Origin: CAVVAY01 sp963746465
GTDB lineage: Bacteria > Actinomycetota > Actinomycetes > JACCUZ01
Assembly (NCBI GenBank): GCA_963746465.1
Contig: CAVVAY010000005.1
Location: 372,001 to 436,000, forward strand
Length of the DNA stretch: 64,000 nucleotides
Direction: 5' to 3'
The notes under the pieces were generated by a model that was not told where the DNA came from, did not search any database, and was given only the letters and a program-made list of their open reading frames with translations. Position numbers and translations under genes: made by a program. Below, piece by piece: positions 49,136 through 59,422 of this stretch (the first letter of the stretch is position 1; every line of letters begins with the position of its first letter).

Positions 49136-49828
49136 TCAACGGTCCGGGTAGACCAGCCGCAGGTCGGACTTCGTCACGATGCCGGTGGTCAGCACGTACT
49201 CGGCCAGGTTGTTCAGCGCGTTCCAGCCGGTCATGCCCGGCACCCCGGCGGCGTCCAGCCGGCTGCGCAGGTACTCGATCCGCTTGACCAGCGTGGTGCG
49301 CGGCCAGCCGAGCCGGGCCGCCGCCGCGGCGTACGACTTGGGGTTGGGGTCGTGCCGGGGGTGCTCCTCGAGGTACCCCGCGAACAGCGCGACCAGGGCC
49401 AGCCGGTCGGCTTCGTTCACCAGCACGCCCTCGCCGACCTTGGTCGGGAGCCCGGCAGCCGGTGGGTTCCCGTCGTCGACCGGCGGTGCGGCGCCGGTCA
49501 CCTCGACGGCCAGCGCGTGCTCACCGGCGGAACCCTCGACCACGACCGTCACCGAGGTCTCCAGCGCCACCCGGCGGCCCGGCGCGAGCAGGCTGCGCAG
49601 CCCCAGCTCGTCGATCACCGTCAGGGGGCGGGAGCCGCTGCGGTTCACCAGCCACCACACCGAGCCCTCGTGCAGCACCGAGCCGGCCAGCCGGCTGATG
49701 CCCACGTCGTCGGGGTCCAGGACGCCGTCGCAGTCCTCAGCCCGGCCGAAGGTGAACTCCCCGCTCACCCGAACGGGTGCCTGGCCGCCCAGGCTGACGG
49801 TCACCTGGCCCTCGACATCCGCGCTCAT
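49136..49828 (-). CDS. FHA domain protein with possible DNA-binding C-terminus
   Basis: This 230-residue protein has an ATG start. The N-terminal about 110 residues are an FHA-like phosphothreonine-binding fold (FTFGRAEDCDG, GISRLAGSVLH, NRSGSRPLT). Arg and Ser are kept, but the His of the S-x-x-H motif is replaced by Ala. The C-terminus has a helical bundle with AAAAARLGWPRTTLVKRIEYLRSRL that resembles a helix-turn-helix. With a Ser/Thr kinase in the adjacent run, a phospho-dependent regulator is plausible. It is divergent from the PASTA protein gene; the palindrome at 49850-49863 is 22 bp upstream. That it binds the shared operator is inference. Confidence 0.75.
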   Translation of the reverse strand: MSADVEGQVTVSLGGQAPVRVSGEFTFGRAEDCDGVLDPDDVGISRLAGSVLHEGSVWWLVNRSGSRPLTVIDELGLRSLLAPGRRVALETSVTVVVEGSAGEHALAVEVTGAAPPVDDGNPPAAGLPTKVGEGVLVNEADRLALVALFAGYLEEHPRHDPNPKSYAAAAARLGWPRTTLVKRIEYLRSRLDAAGVPGMTGWNALNNLAEYVLTTGIVTKSDLRLVYPDR

Positions 49829-49849
49829 GGGTGCGTTGGTACCACGATT

Positions 49850-49894
49850 GGGGAACCTTTCCCATGGAGCACCGCCCCGGCAGCGGGTTAGCCT
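49850..49894 (+). promoter_or_regulatory. Type VII-like operator-promoter C
   Basis: GGGGAACCTTTCCC (49850-49863) is followed 39 bp after its first base by TAGCCT (49889-49894). It serves the PASTA protein gene and lies 22 bp before the divergent FHA gene ATG, so it could control both. It has one more base of spacing than copies A and B. Confidence 0.55.
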
Positions 49895-49945
49895 GCCGTG
49901 CGGACGAAGCGGACGGATGGGACAACGGAAGGGGCAGGAGCCGAG

Positions 49946-52471
49946 GTGACGCAGGCACTGGGCACGACGATGCGGTCCCGGCTGCTGCGGATGCTCGTCG
50001 TCCTCGCCGTGGTCTCCGCCGTGGTCGTCGTCTCGGTCGGCACCGGCTACCGTGCCTCTCAAGCGGTCCTGGACGACGGCAGCGCCTGGCTGGTGAAGGG
50101 CCGCAGCGTGGCCCACGTCAACGGCGAGACCGGTCGCTCGGACGCCGAGGTCGCGCGCGACCTGGCCAAGGGAGGGCAGCGCCTCGAGGTCGTGCAGACG
50201 CCGGCCGGCCAGGTGTACGTCGTCAACGACGCGTCCGGGACGGTGACCCGGGTGGACCTGGCCGACATGACGCCGGCCGCGCAGCGTCGCGGGACGCCGG
50301 GAAAGATGCAGGTGCTCGGCAGCGGCGCGGACACCTACTACGTCGACCGGGACCGCGGGACCGTCGAGCTCGTCGACCCGGAGACGATGGCTGTCCGGCG
50401 TGCCGTCCCGATGCCCGCCGGCATCTCCTCCGCGGTGGCCGGTCGCAGCGGCCAGCTGTGGGTGCTCGACTCCGCCGGAACGCTGAACCGGGTCGAGGAC
50501 GGCGCCGTCGCCGCTGCCACCCCCGTCGGTGAGGGCTCCCAGAAGCTCACCCTCGTCGACGGTCAGCCGGTGCTCGTCGACGCCGCCGGCGCGGTCCGGG
50601 TCGTCGAGGACGACGAGGTGCGCGAGGTCGGCTCCGGGTTGCCCCGGGACGCCCGGGTCGAGGTCAACCAGCCGGGGACCAAGGGCGGCACGGTCTGGGC
50701 GGCCGACGAGGAGTCCGGCACGCTGATGGGCGTCGACCTCGGCAAGGGGGACACCCGGACCATCCCGCTGGGCAGCGCTGAGCGCGCCGACCTGGGGCCG
50801 GCGGTGACGCTGGGCGGCTCGGTCTACGTGCCCGACTACACCGCGCACGTCGTGCGGGTCGTGGACGCGGTCGACGGCCGGCTGGCGCGCACCATCCGGG
50901 TGGTCGGGACCTCCCGGACCTTCGACCTGTTCGTCGAGGACTCCCGGGTGTGGATCAACGACCCCGCGGCGCGCTCGGCCCGGGTGCTGGACGCGCAGGG
51001 ACGGTCCACGACCGTCGACAAGGGCGAGGGGCACGGTGTCTCCGACCCGGAGGACCGCCCGCCGAACGTGCCGCCCGCGGTGACCGAGCCGCCCGTCGTC
51101 CAGGGTCCGGTCGCTCCGCCTACCCGCCGACCCGAGCGGCCGGAGGGGTCCGGCTCGAACCCGCCCGCTCGCAACCCTGACCCAGGCCCGGACCCCGCCT
51201 CACCGGCGCCCGCGACACCTGAGGACCCGCCCAGCGCGCCGGCCTCGGTCGCCGTGCCGGACGTGGTCGGCCAGCAGCGCGACCAGGCGTGCGCCACCCT
51301 CGCGTCGGCCGGCCTCGGCTGCAGCCCTCAGGGCATCGGCTCGCAGCCCAACGTCCCGCCGGACCAGGTCGTGAGCTCCAGCCCCGCACCGCGCACGGCG
51401 GTCGCGCCGGGAACGATCGTCACCGTGCAGTACGCCGGGGCGACCACCGTGCCCGACCTGGCCGGCCGCACCCCTCAGGAGGCGTGCGACCAGCTGCTGA
51501 CCCCGGCCGGGCTGGAGTGCGGGCCCGGTCCGCTGGGCACCGCGCAGGACTCCGAGCCGGTCGACGTGGTGGTCTCCCAGAGCCCGCCGGCCGGGCAACA
51601 GGTCGCCGGCGGGTCGCGGGTCGACTACGGGTTCTACGACCAGTTCCTGGTGGCGAGCTACGTCGGCACCGACCCGCAGCAGGCCTGCCAGCGGCTGGCC
51701 GCCCGGCCGATCCGGTGCGAGCTGGTCGACCTCGGGCCGACGCCGCGCAACCAGCGCCCGGACACCGTCATCCGGCAGAACCTGGCGCCCGGTGCCTACT
51801 CCGCCGGGCAGACCCTGCGGCTCGAGCGCTACACCGGACCGGAACGCGGGGACCCGGTGCCCAACGTCGGCGGGATGCCGCCCAACCAGGCGTGCGCGAC
51901 GTTGAGCCAGGCCGGCTACGACAGCTGCGCGGTGGCGGAGCACCCGACGCCGTCCCGCCAGGTCGGGGTCGTGCTCAGCCAGAGCGTGGCGCCGGGGAGC
52001 ACGGTGCCCCGTGGCACCACGATCCAGGTGACCCAGGAGACCAACCAGGCCAGCGAGGTCTGTCGGTTCCGCAAGCCGAACGCGGACGTCTGGCTGCTGC
52101 GCATCGGCTGCGGGCGCTCCGGCATCGAGGACTGGCAGCAGCTGCCGTCCCTCGGCTTCGCGTTCGCCGATGGCCAAGGCGCGCAGGCGGGGACGATCCG
52201 GCTGTTCGACAACGACTGCTGCAACGGCGCGTGGACGAACCACCAGATCACGCCGGGCGGTCCGAACACGGACCCCGGGTGGATGAACAGGAACGGCACC
52301 GTCGGGATGTCGTTCAGCCAGGACTTCGGCGGCATGGTCGAGCTCGTCCGGATGATCCGGACCGAGGCCGACGGCGTGAACGACTACGCGTACGGGATCC
52401 GTGGCAACGAGCCGTACACCGCGCTGGGCTTCCGGTTCGAGCAGAGCCTCGGCTGGGTCTGGGCCCAGTAG
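49946..52471 (+). CDS. Secreted beta-propeller/PASTA repeat protein with unusual C-terminal domain
   Basis: This 841-residue protein has a GTG start at 49946, 5 bp after CAGGAG; a GTG at 49898 is less likely. An N-terminal membrane helix (LLRMLVVLAVVSAVVVVSVG) is followed by a beta-propeller-like region (about 40-360: repeated VYVVND.., VWAADEE.., VYVPDYT.. blades), a Pro-rich hinge and four PASTA-like repeats. Each repeat has a QAC..L motif and most a second Cys, suggesting disulphides. The last about 130 residues (from SEVCRFRKPN) contain CGRSGIEDW and NDCCNGAW and resemble no domain I know. It lies next to the type VII genes and is probably a wall-associated component or receptor. Confidence 0.82.
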   Translation: MTQALGTTMRSRLLRMLVVLAVVSAVVVVSVGTGYRASQAVLDDGSAWLVKGRSVAHVNGETGRSDAEVARDLAKGGQRLEVVQTPAGQVYVVNDASGTVTRVDLADMTPAAQRRGTPGKMQVLGSGADTYYVDRDRGTVELVDPETMAVRRAVPMPAGISSAVAGRSGQLWVLDSAGTLNRVEDGAVAAATPVGEGSQKLTLVDGQPVLVDAAGAVRVVEDDEVREVGSGLPRDARVEVNQPGTKGGTVWAADEESGTLMGVDLGKGDTRTIPLGSAERADLGPAVTLGGSVYVPDYTAHVVRVVDAVDGRLARTIRVVGTSRTFDLFVEDSRVWINDPAARSARVLDAQGRSTTVDKGEGHGVSDPEDRPPNVPPAVTEPPVVQGPVAPPTRRPERPEGSGSNPPARNPDPGPDPASPAPATPEDPPSAPASVAVPDVVGQQRDQACATLASAGLGCSPQGIGSQPNVPPDQVVSSSPAPRTAVAPGTIVTVQYAGATTVPDLAGRTPQEACDQLLTPAGLECGPGPLGTAQDSEPVDVVVSQSPPAGQQVAGGSRVDYGFYDQFLVASYVGTDPQQACQRLAARPIRCELVDLGPTPRNQRPDTVIRQNLAPGAYSAGQTLRLERYTGPERGDPVPNVGGMPPNQACATLSQAGYDSCAVAEHPTPSRQVGVVLSQSVAPGSTVPRGTTIQVTQETNQASEVCRFRKPNADVWLLRIGCGRSGIEDWQQLPSLGFAFADGQGAQAGTIRLFDNDCCNGAWTNHQITPGGPNTDPGWMNRNGTVGMSFSQDFGGMVELVRMIRTEADGVNDYAYGIRGNEPYTALGFRFEQSLGWVWAQ

Positions 52472-52515
52472 CCGGGACACGCACCGACGCCCGAAGCGCC
52501 GGACTGGTCGCCGCT

Positions 52516-52559
52516 GGGGAGCACTTCCCATTTACCGCGGCCCCCGTCGTACCTAGCGT
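52516..52559 (+). promoter_or_regulatory. Type VII-like operator-promoter B
   Basis: GGGGAGCACTTCCCA starts at 52516 and the -10 TAGCGT at 52554, exactly 38 bp apart. The following CCTAGCGTC and the ATTT after the operator match copy A closely. Confidence 0.7.
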
Positions 52560-52609
52560 CGTCGGTGCTACCCGCCATCGGAGCGGGTCGATCCGAGAGG
52601 AGGCCACCG

Positions 52610-52957
52610 GTGCCACCCATTGTCGATCCACAGGTGTCCGCAGCTGTTGCGGCCGTCGGCCCCCGGCCGGTCGGTGACCCGGCCGGCATGCGAGCGATCG
52701 CCGCGGAGCTGCGCGGGGTCGCCGGTCCGCTCGGCGCGCAGCACGACGTACGGCTGAAGAACTGGGAGTCGCCGCGCGGACGCGCGGTGCGCGCCGACCT
52801 GTCGGCCGCAGCGGCCGCCGCGGGTCGCGTCTCCGGCGAGCTCGGCCGGCTGGCCGGGTTGCTCGAGCAGGAGGCCGGCGACCTCGAGGGCGAGCTGCAG
52901 GTCTGGGAAGCGCGCCGCCAGGCGGCGTTGTCCCACATCCCGAAGGACAAGATATGA
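52610..52957 (+). CDS. WXG-like small helical protein
   Basis: This 115-residue protein has a GTG start, 6 bp after GAGAGGAGG. The hydrophilic helical sequence has a WES turn (LKNWESPRGRAV), in the place of WXG, followed by a long Ala-rich helix (ADLSAAAAAAGRVSGELGRLAGLLEQEAGDLEGEL). It is likely a WXG100-fold partner or chaperone of the next gene, with which it overlaps by 4 nt (ATGA). Lack of the strict WXG keeps the assignment tentative. Confidence 0.68.
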   Translation: MPPIVDPQVSAAVAAVGPRPVGDPAGMRAIAAELRGVAGPLGAQHDVRLKNWESPRGRAVRADLSAAAAAAGRVSGELGRLAGLLEQEAGDLEGELQVWEARRQAALSHIPKDKI

Positions 52958-53763
52958 GCGTCATCACGATCGATGCGACCGAGCTGCACGAGGCGGCACC
53001 GAAGGTCGGCGCCCTGTACGCCACGCTGGCCGTGTCGGCCCGGCAGCTGCGCTCGGTCGACGTCTCCTGCGAGATGCCGGCGGGCCTGGCCGGCCGGATC
53101 CGGGCCGGGGTGTCCGGCGCTGCCCAGGACCTGAGCAGCGCCGAGCGGACGATGGACGGGATGGACGCGGACATCCGCAAGCGCGCCCAGCTGGCGAAGA
53201 TCGCCGACGCCGTCGGCAAGATCACCTTCGGGCTGGGCACCGTCAAGCTTCCGGCCGAGCTGATCGACGCCGCCGCAGAGGCCGACAAGGCCGCGGATGC
53301 GACAGCGCGGGTCTCGCCGTCCGCAGCCAAGGTCGCGCGCGCCATCAAGGGTGTCCTCGGCGCAGTCGGCAAGGCAGCAGACGTCTACGACGTGGTCGCC
53401 GGCGCGCGCAATCCGTATCTGGACGACAACCGCAAGGCCTCCGAGGCGATCACCAAGGGGGTGACGGTCGGCGGCACGGCCGCGGTGACCGCCGCAGGTG
53501 TCGCCCTGGTGAGCGCTCCGCTTCTCCCGGCAGTGGCGATCGGGGCGGGGGTCGGACTCACCTACATGCTGCTCGACAAGAAGTTCCACATCGGGGACAC
53601 GGTGTCCGACGGCGTCAACTCGGCCCTCGACACCGCCGGGGAGGCACTCGACGAAGCCGGCGAGGCGCTCGAGGACGTCGGCGAGGGGATCCAGGACGTC
53701 GGTGAGGGCATCAACGGCGCCGCGGACAAGGCGAAGGACCTCGTCGGGGGCCTGTTCTCATGA
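52954..53763 (+). CDS. Candidate type VII substrate with WXG-like N-terminus, hydrophobic core and heptad tail
   Basis: This 269-residue protein opens with a helical N-terminal half (about 1-110) of WXG100/LXG-like character. A hydrophobic Gly/Ala zipper follows (about 170-207: VTVGGTAAVTAAGVALVSA..IGAGVGLTYML). The tail carries four 7-residue units from about 228 to 255 (AGEALDE, AGEALED, VGEGIQD, VGEGING). It lies between a WXG-like gene and an unknown protein, with ATGA overlaps on both sides. A membrane-acting effector is possible, but no toxin signature is seen. Confidence 0.65.
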   Translation: MSVITIDATELHEAAPKVGALYATLAVSARQLRSVDVSCEMPAGLAGRIRAGVSGAAQDLSSAERTMDGMDADIRKRAQLAKIADAVGKITFGLGTVKLPAELIDAAAEADKAADATARVSPSAAKVARAIKGVLGAVGKAADVYDVVAGARNPYLDDNRKASEAITKGVTVGGTAAVTAAGVALVSAPLLPAVAIGAGVGLTYMLLDKKFHIGDTVSDGVNSALDTAGEALDEAGEALEDVGEGIQDVGEGINGAADKAKDLVGGLFS

Positions 53764-54806
53764 CGCTGGCAGCAGTGCGGCTGCCGGCCGGGTGGTCGGC
53801 GGGCCTCGATGACGAGGGGTGCCCGGTCGCCGGTCCGGCGCGCCGCACGGAGGGTGACCCGCTCCTGGTCCACCGCACGGTGCCGGACGACCGCGGCTCG
53901 CTGACCGCCACCGCGGACGCCCTGGCGGCCGAGCTCCGCTCGACCTGCGACGAGCTGATGGTTCTCGACGCTGAGGACCTGACCTGTCGCGGCTCGGTCC
54001 CCGGGCTGCGGCTGCTGACGGCCTGGCGTGATGGGGAGCGCGGACTCACCGCCGAGCACTGGCTGGTCCAGGGTGATGACCGGCTGCACGTGCTCGTCGC
54101 GGTCATGGAGTCCGGACGGTACGCCGGGTACGGGGCCGACGTACGGGCCGCGTTGGGCTCGTTCCGGCACGACCGCGAGCCGTCGTTCGGCGCCGCGGTG
54201 CCGGACGGGCCGCGAACCATGCGACCCGACGCAGCCGCCGGCGCCAGCGTGGTGCTCGAGCTGGAGGTGCTCGCCGGGCCGCACCCGGGCCGCTGCGTGG
54301 CCGTGATCGAGGGCAGCACGGCCGGTGTCCGGCTGCCCCGCGAGCAGGAGATCCGCGTGATCTCCCGGTCGCTGCTGCCGGGCCTGCTCGCCGGTCTGGT
54401 GCACCTGGTGCCCCGGCCGCGGGTGCCCGACCCCGGCGTCCTGGTCGTCGACCAGGACCGGCTGGACGTCCTGCTCTCGACCGGCGGGCCGGGCGCGCAG
54501 GCCGCTGTCGGCGAGCTCGGCGCGGGGCAGCTGCCCGACGCCTGGACCGACGCGCTGACCGCGCTGCCCGGCAAGGTGCAGGGTCGCTGGCGGCTGACCC
54601 GGCAGGTCGAGGTGGCGGGTGCCGTGGTCGCGGACGCCGAGGTGGTCGAGGTGGTCGACGCGGGCGACGCCGGGCTCTGGCAGCTGGCACCGGTCGGCAC
54701 CGGCTGGCTGGCTGACGAGCTGGCGGGCGAGCCCGGTCCGGCTCGACCGGTGGCCGTGTCGGCGCTGACGCCGACCGCGGTGTGGGAGCTGCTCACCGCG
54801 GTGTGA
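53760..54806 (+). CDS. Uncharacterised protein in the WXG-like operon
   Basis: This 348-residue protein has no signal peptide or membrane helix. The first about 140 residues (VRLPAGWSAGLDD.., LTAEHWLVQGDDRLHVLVAVMESGRYAGYGADVRAALGSFR) have the look of a DcrB/LpqN/Mog1-like fold. The second half (about 165-348) has a repeated beta pattern, RCVAVIEGSTAGVRLPRE.. and LVVDQDRLDVLLSTGG. The ATG overlaps the previous stop by 4 nt, so it is the third gene of the operon behind operator B. A cytoplasmic chaperone role, like EspG, would fit the position, but there is no sequence support. Confidence 0.7.
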   Translation: MTLAAVRLPAGWSAGLDDEGCPVAGPARRTEGDPLLVHRTVPDDRGSLTATADALAAELRSTCDELMVLDAEDLTCRGSVPGLRLLTAWRDGERGLTAEHWLVQGDDRLHVLVAVMESGRYAGYGADVRAALGSFRHDREPSFGAAVPDGPRTMRPDAAAGASVVLELEVLAGPHPGRCVAVIEGSTAGVRLPREQEIRVISRSLLPGLLAGLVHLVPRPRVPDPGVLVVDQDRLDVLLSTGGPGAQAAVGELGAGQLPDAWTDALTALPGKVQGRWRLTRQVEVAGAVVADAEVVEVVDAGDAGLWQLAPVGTGWLADELAGEPGPARPVAVSALTPTAVWELLTAV

Positions 54807-54863
54807 ACGCCGCAGCGTGGGAGGATGGGCGGCGTTCCCCGTCGTACCGCCGAAGGATCCTGC

Positions 54864-56732
54864 GTGCCCGCCAGTCCCGGAAACACCGAGCGCACAGCTC
54901 AGGTGCCGCACCGCACCGATCCCTCGGTGATCCGCAACTTCTGCATCATCGCCCACATCGACCACGGCAAGTCGACGCTGGCCGACCGGATGCTGCAGGC
55001 GACCGGCGTCGTCGACGACCGGACGATGCGCGCGCAGTACCTGGACCGGATGGACATCGAGCGCGAGCGCGGCATCACCATCAAGAGCCAGGCCGTCCGG
55101 CTGCCGTTCACCGCGCAGGACGGCCGCACCTATGCGCTGAACATGATCGACACCCCGGGGCACGTCGACTTCACCTACGAGGTGTCTCGGTCGCTGGCCG
55201 CCTGTGAGGGCTGCGTCCTGCTGGTCGACGCGGCGCAGGGCATCGAGGCGCAGACGCTGGCCAACCTCTACCTGGCGCTGGAGAACGACCTGCAGATCAT
55301 CCCGGTGCTGAACAAGATCGACCTGCCGTCGGCCCAGCCCGAGAAGTACGCCGCGGAGCTCGCGCACATCATCGGCTGCGAGCCGTCCGACGTGCTGCGG
55401 GTCAGCGCGAAGACCGGCGAGGGCGTCGGCGCCCTGCTCGACGAGATCGTCCGGGTGGTGCCGCACCCGGTCGGCGACCCGGACGCACCGGCGCGCGCCA
55501 TGATCTTCGACAGCGTGTACGACGCCTACCGCGGCGTCATCACCTACGTCCGGGTCATCGACGGCAACCTGTCGTCGCGGGAGCGCATCCTCATGCTCTC
55601 GACCAAGGCGCAGCACGAGATGCTCGAGATCGGGGTCATCTCGCCGGAGCCGGTCCCGTCGACCGGGCTCGGTGTCGGCGAGGTCGGCTACCTGATCACC
55701 GGCGTGAAGGACGTCCGCCAGTCGCGGGTCGGTGACACCGTCACGAACGCGGTCAAGCCGGCGTCCACCCCGCTCGGCGGCTACAAGGACCCGAAGCCGA
55801 TGGTGTTCTCCGGGCTCTACCCGGTCGACGGCGACGACTACCCGGACCTGCGTGACGCCTTGGAGCGGCTGCAGCTCAACGACGCGGCCCTGGTGTGGGA
55901 GCCGGAGACCTCGGCGGCGCTGGGCTTCGGGTTCCGGTGCGGCTTCCTCGGCCTGCTGCACCTGGAGATCGTGCGCGAGCGGCTGGAGCGGGAGTTCGAC
56001 CTCAACCTGATCGCGACCGCGCCGAACGTCGTCTACCGGGTCGTGATGGACGACGGGTCCGAGTGCGTCGTCACCAACCCGAGCGAGTTCCCCGACGGCA
56101 AGATCGCCGAGGTGCACGAGCCGGTCGTCCGTGCCACGGTCCTCGCGCCCAGCGACTACATCGGCGCGATCATGGACCTCTGCCAGACCCGGCGCGGCAC
56201 GCTCCTCGGCATGGACTACCTGTCCGAGGAGCGGGTCGAGCTGCGCTACACGCTGCCGCTGGCCGAGATCATCTTCGACTTCTTCGACAACCTGAAGTCG
56301 CGGACCCGCGGCTACGCGTCACTCGACTACGAGGTCGACGGCGAGCAGGCCGCCGCGCTGGTCAAGGTCGACATCCTGCTGCAGGGCGAGGGCGTCGACG
56401 CCTTCTCCTCGATCGTGCACAAGGACAAGGCCTACGCGTACGGCGTGCAGATGACCCAGCGGCTGCGTGAGCTGATCCCGCGCCAGCAGTTCGAGGTGCC
56501 GATCCAGGCCGCCATCGGTTCCCGGGTGATCGCCCGCGAGAGCATCCGGGCGATCCGCAAGGACGTGCTCGCGAAGTGCTACGGCGGTGACATCACCCGC
56601 AAGCGCAAGCTGCTGGAGAAGCAGAAGGAAGGCAAGAAGCGGATGAAGATGGTCGGCCGGGTGGAGGTCCCGCAGGAGGCCTTCATCGCCGCCCTGTCCA
56701 CCGACTCCCTCGGCGAGAAGGCCAAGAAGTAG
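54864..56732 (+). CDS. lepA: Elongation factor 4 (LepA)
   Basis: This 622-residue translational GTPase back-translocates ribosomes. The GTG at 54864 follows CGAAGGA by 8 bp and gives the typical short N-terminus; the ATG at 54825 is less likely. The G domain shows AHIDHGKST (K36), DTPGHVD and NKIDLP. The LepA-specific C-terminus ends RKRKLLEKQKEGKKRMKMVGRVEVPQEAF. It is followed with no gap by the MOSC gene. Confidence 0.97.
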   Translation: MPASPGNTERTAQVPHRTDPSVIRNFCIIAHIDHGKSTLADRMLQATGVVDDRTMRAQYLDRMDIERERGITIKSQAVRLPFTAQDGRTYALNMIDTPGHVDFTYEVSRSLAACEGCVLLVDAAQGIEAQTLANLYLALENDLQIIPVLNKIDLPSAQPEKYAAELAHIIGCEPSDVLRVSAKTGEGVGALLDEIVRVVPHPVGDPDAPARAMIFDSVYDAYRGVITYVRVIDGNLSSRERILMLSTKAQHEMLEIGVISPEPVPSTGLGVGEVGYLITGVKDVRQSRVGDTVTNAVKPASTPLGGYKDPKPMVFSGLYPVDGDDYPDLRDALERLQLNDAALVWEPETSAALGFGFRCGFLGLLHLEIVRERLEREFDLNLIATAPNVVYRVVMDDGSECVVTNPSEFPDGKIAEVHEPVVRATVLAPSDYIGAIMDLCQTRRGTLLGMDYLSEERVELRYTLPLAEIIFDFFDNLKSRTRGYASLDYEVDGEQAAALVKVDILLQGEGVDAFSSIVHKDKAYAYGVQMTQRLRELIPRQQFEVPIQAAIGSRVIARESIRAIRKDVLAKCYGGDITRKRKLLEKQKEGKKRMKMVGRVEVPQEAFIAALSTDSLGEKAKK

Positions 56733-57425
56733 ATGGCGGTCGCAGATAGCCTCGGGCAGGTGCCCGCACGCATCGCCGCCGTCAACGTCGTGAAAGCGCT
56801 GGTCCCGGATCTCCGGGGCGACCTCGACGAGACCGCCATCGACAAGCGCCCGGTGGGAGAACGCGTGGCCGTCCGGGCACCGGGACCTGCCGGGGTCGGG
56901 CTGGCCGGGGACCAGGTCGTCGACATCCGGCACCACGGCGGCCGTGACCAGGCGGTGTACGCCTACGCCGTGGAGGACCGCGACTGGTGGGCCGCCGAGC
57001 TCGGCCGCGAGCTGGCGCCCGGGTCGTTCGGGCAGAACCTCGACACCGAGGGCATCGACGTCACCGGTGCCGTCATCGGCGAGCGCTGGCAGGTCGGCGA
57101 CGACGGGCTCGTGCTCGAGGTCACCAGCCCGCGCATCCCGTGCAAGACGTTCCAGGGGTTCATGGACGAGCCGCGCTGGATCAAGCGATTCACCGAGCAC
57201 GGCGCTCCGGGCGCCTACCTCCGGGTGGTCGAGCCGGGCACCGTCGGGGCAGGCGACGCCGTCACGGTCACCGACCGGCCGGCGCACGGTGTGACGGTCG
57301 GCGACGTGTTCCGGATCCGTCAGGTGGCCGCACCACGGCTGCACCAGATGCTCGACGAGCTGCCCGACATCGCCACCAGCCTCGACCACGCCGTCCGCCG
57401 CGACCTGGCGGCCCGCGCCGGCTGA
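56733..57425 (+). CDS. MOSC domain protein (YiiM-like)
   Basis: This 230-residue protein's ATG starts at the base after the lepA stop. MOSC domains act in molybdenum-cofactor sulphuration or in reduction of N-hydroxylated compounds. The conserved cysteine is in PRIPCKTF, with HHGGRDQAVY and FGQNLDTEG as further family marks. Length fits the YiiM type rather than MOCOS. Cotranscribed with lepA by position. Substrate unknown. Confidence 0.9.
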   Translation: MAVADSLGQVPARIAAVNVVKALVPDLRGDLDETAIDKRPVGERVAVRAPGPAGVGLAGDQVVDIRHHGGRDQAVYAYAVEDRDWWAAELGRELAPGSFGQNLDTEGIDVTGAVIGERWQVGDDGLVLEVTSPRIPCKTFQGFMDEPRWIKRFTEHGAPGAYLRVVEPGTVGAGDAVTVTDRPAHGVTVGDVFRIRQVAAPRLHQMLDELPDIATSLDHAVRRDLAARAG

Positions 57426-57461
57426 CCCCACCCACGTCGAGTGGCGTGGCCGGGACCGCAT

Positions 57462-57508
57462 CATCGGAGCAGCTGGTCGAGGGCCGCTGGCTCCCACCTG
57501 CTCCGATG
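57462..57508. repeat. 11-bp inverted repeat upstream of the acyl-CoA ligase
   Basis: CATCGGAGCAG (57462-57472) and its perfect complement CTGCTCCGATG (57498-57508) are 25 bp apart in the 133-bp gap after the MOSC gene. It could be a terminator or a repressor site about 37 bp before the TAGCGT -10. Confidence 0.5.
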
Positions 57509-57544
57509 CCGCCGGAATGCGCGCGACGGCGCCACTGGAGGCAC

Positions 57545-57550
57545 TAGCGT
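57545..57550 (+). promoter_or_regulatory. -10 box TAGCGT, leaderless acyl-CoA ligase gene
   Basis: TAGCGT ends 8 bp before the ATG at 57559, implying an mRNA with almost no leader. Confidence 0.5.
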
Positions 57551-57558
57551 CCAGGGCC

Positions 57559-59379
<1,821 letters not shown>

Positions 59380-59422
59380 CGGCGCCGGGGCGGGCTGCGC
59401 CCGGCCGGGGGAGGATGGGCGC

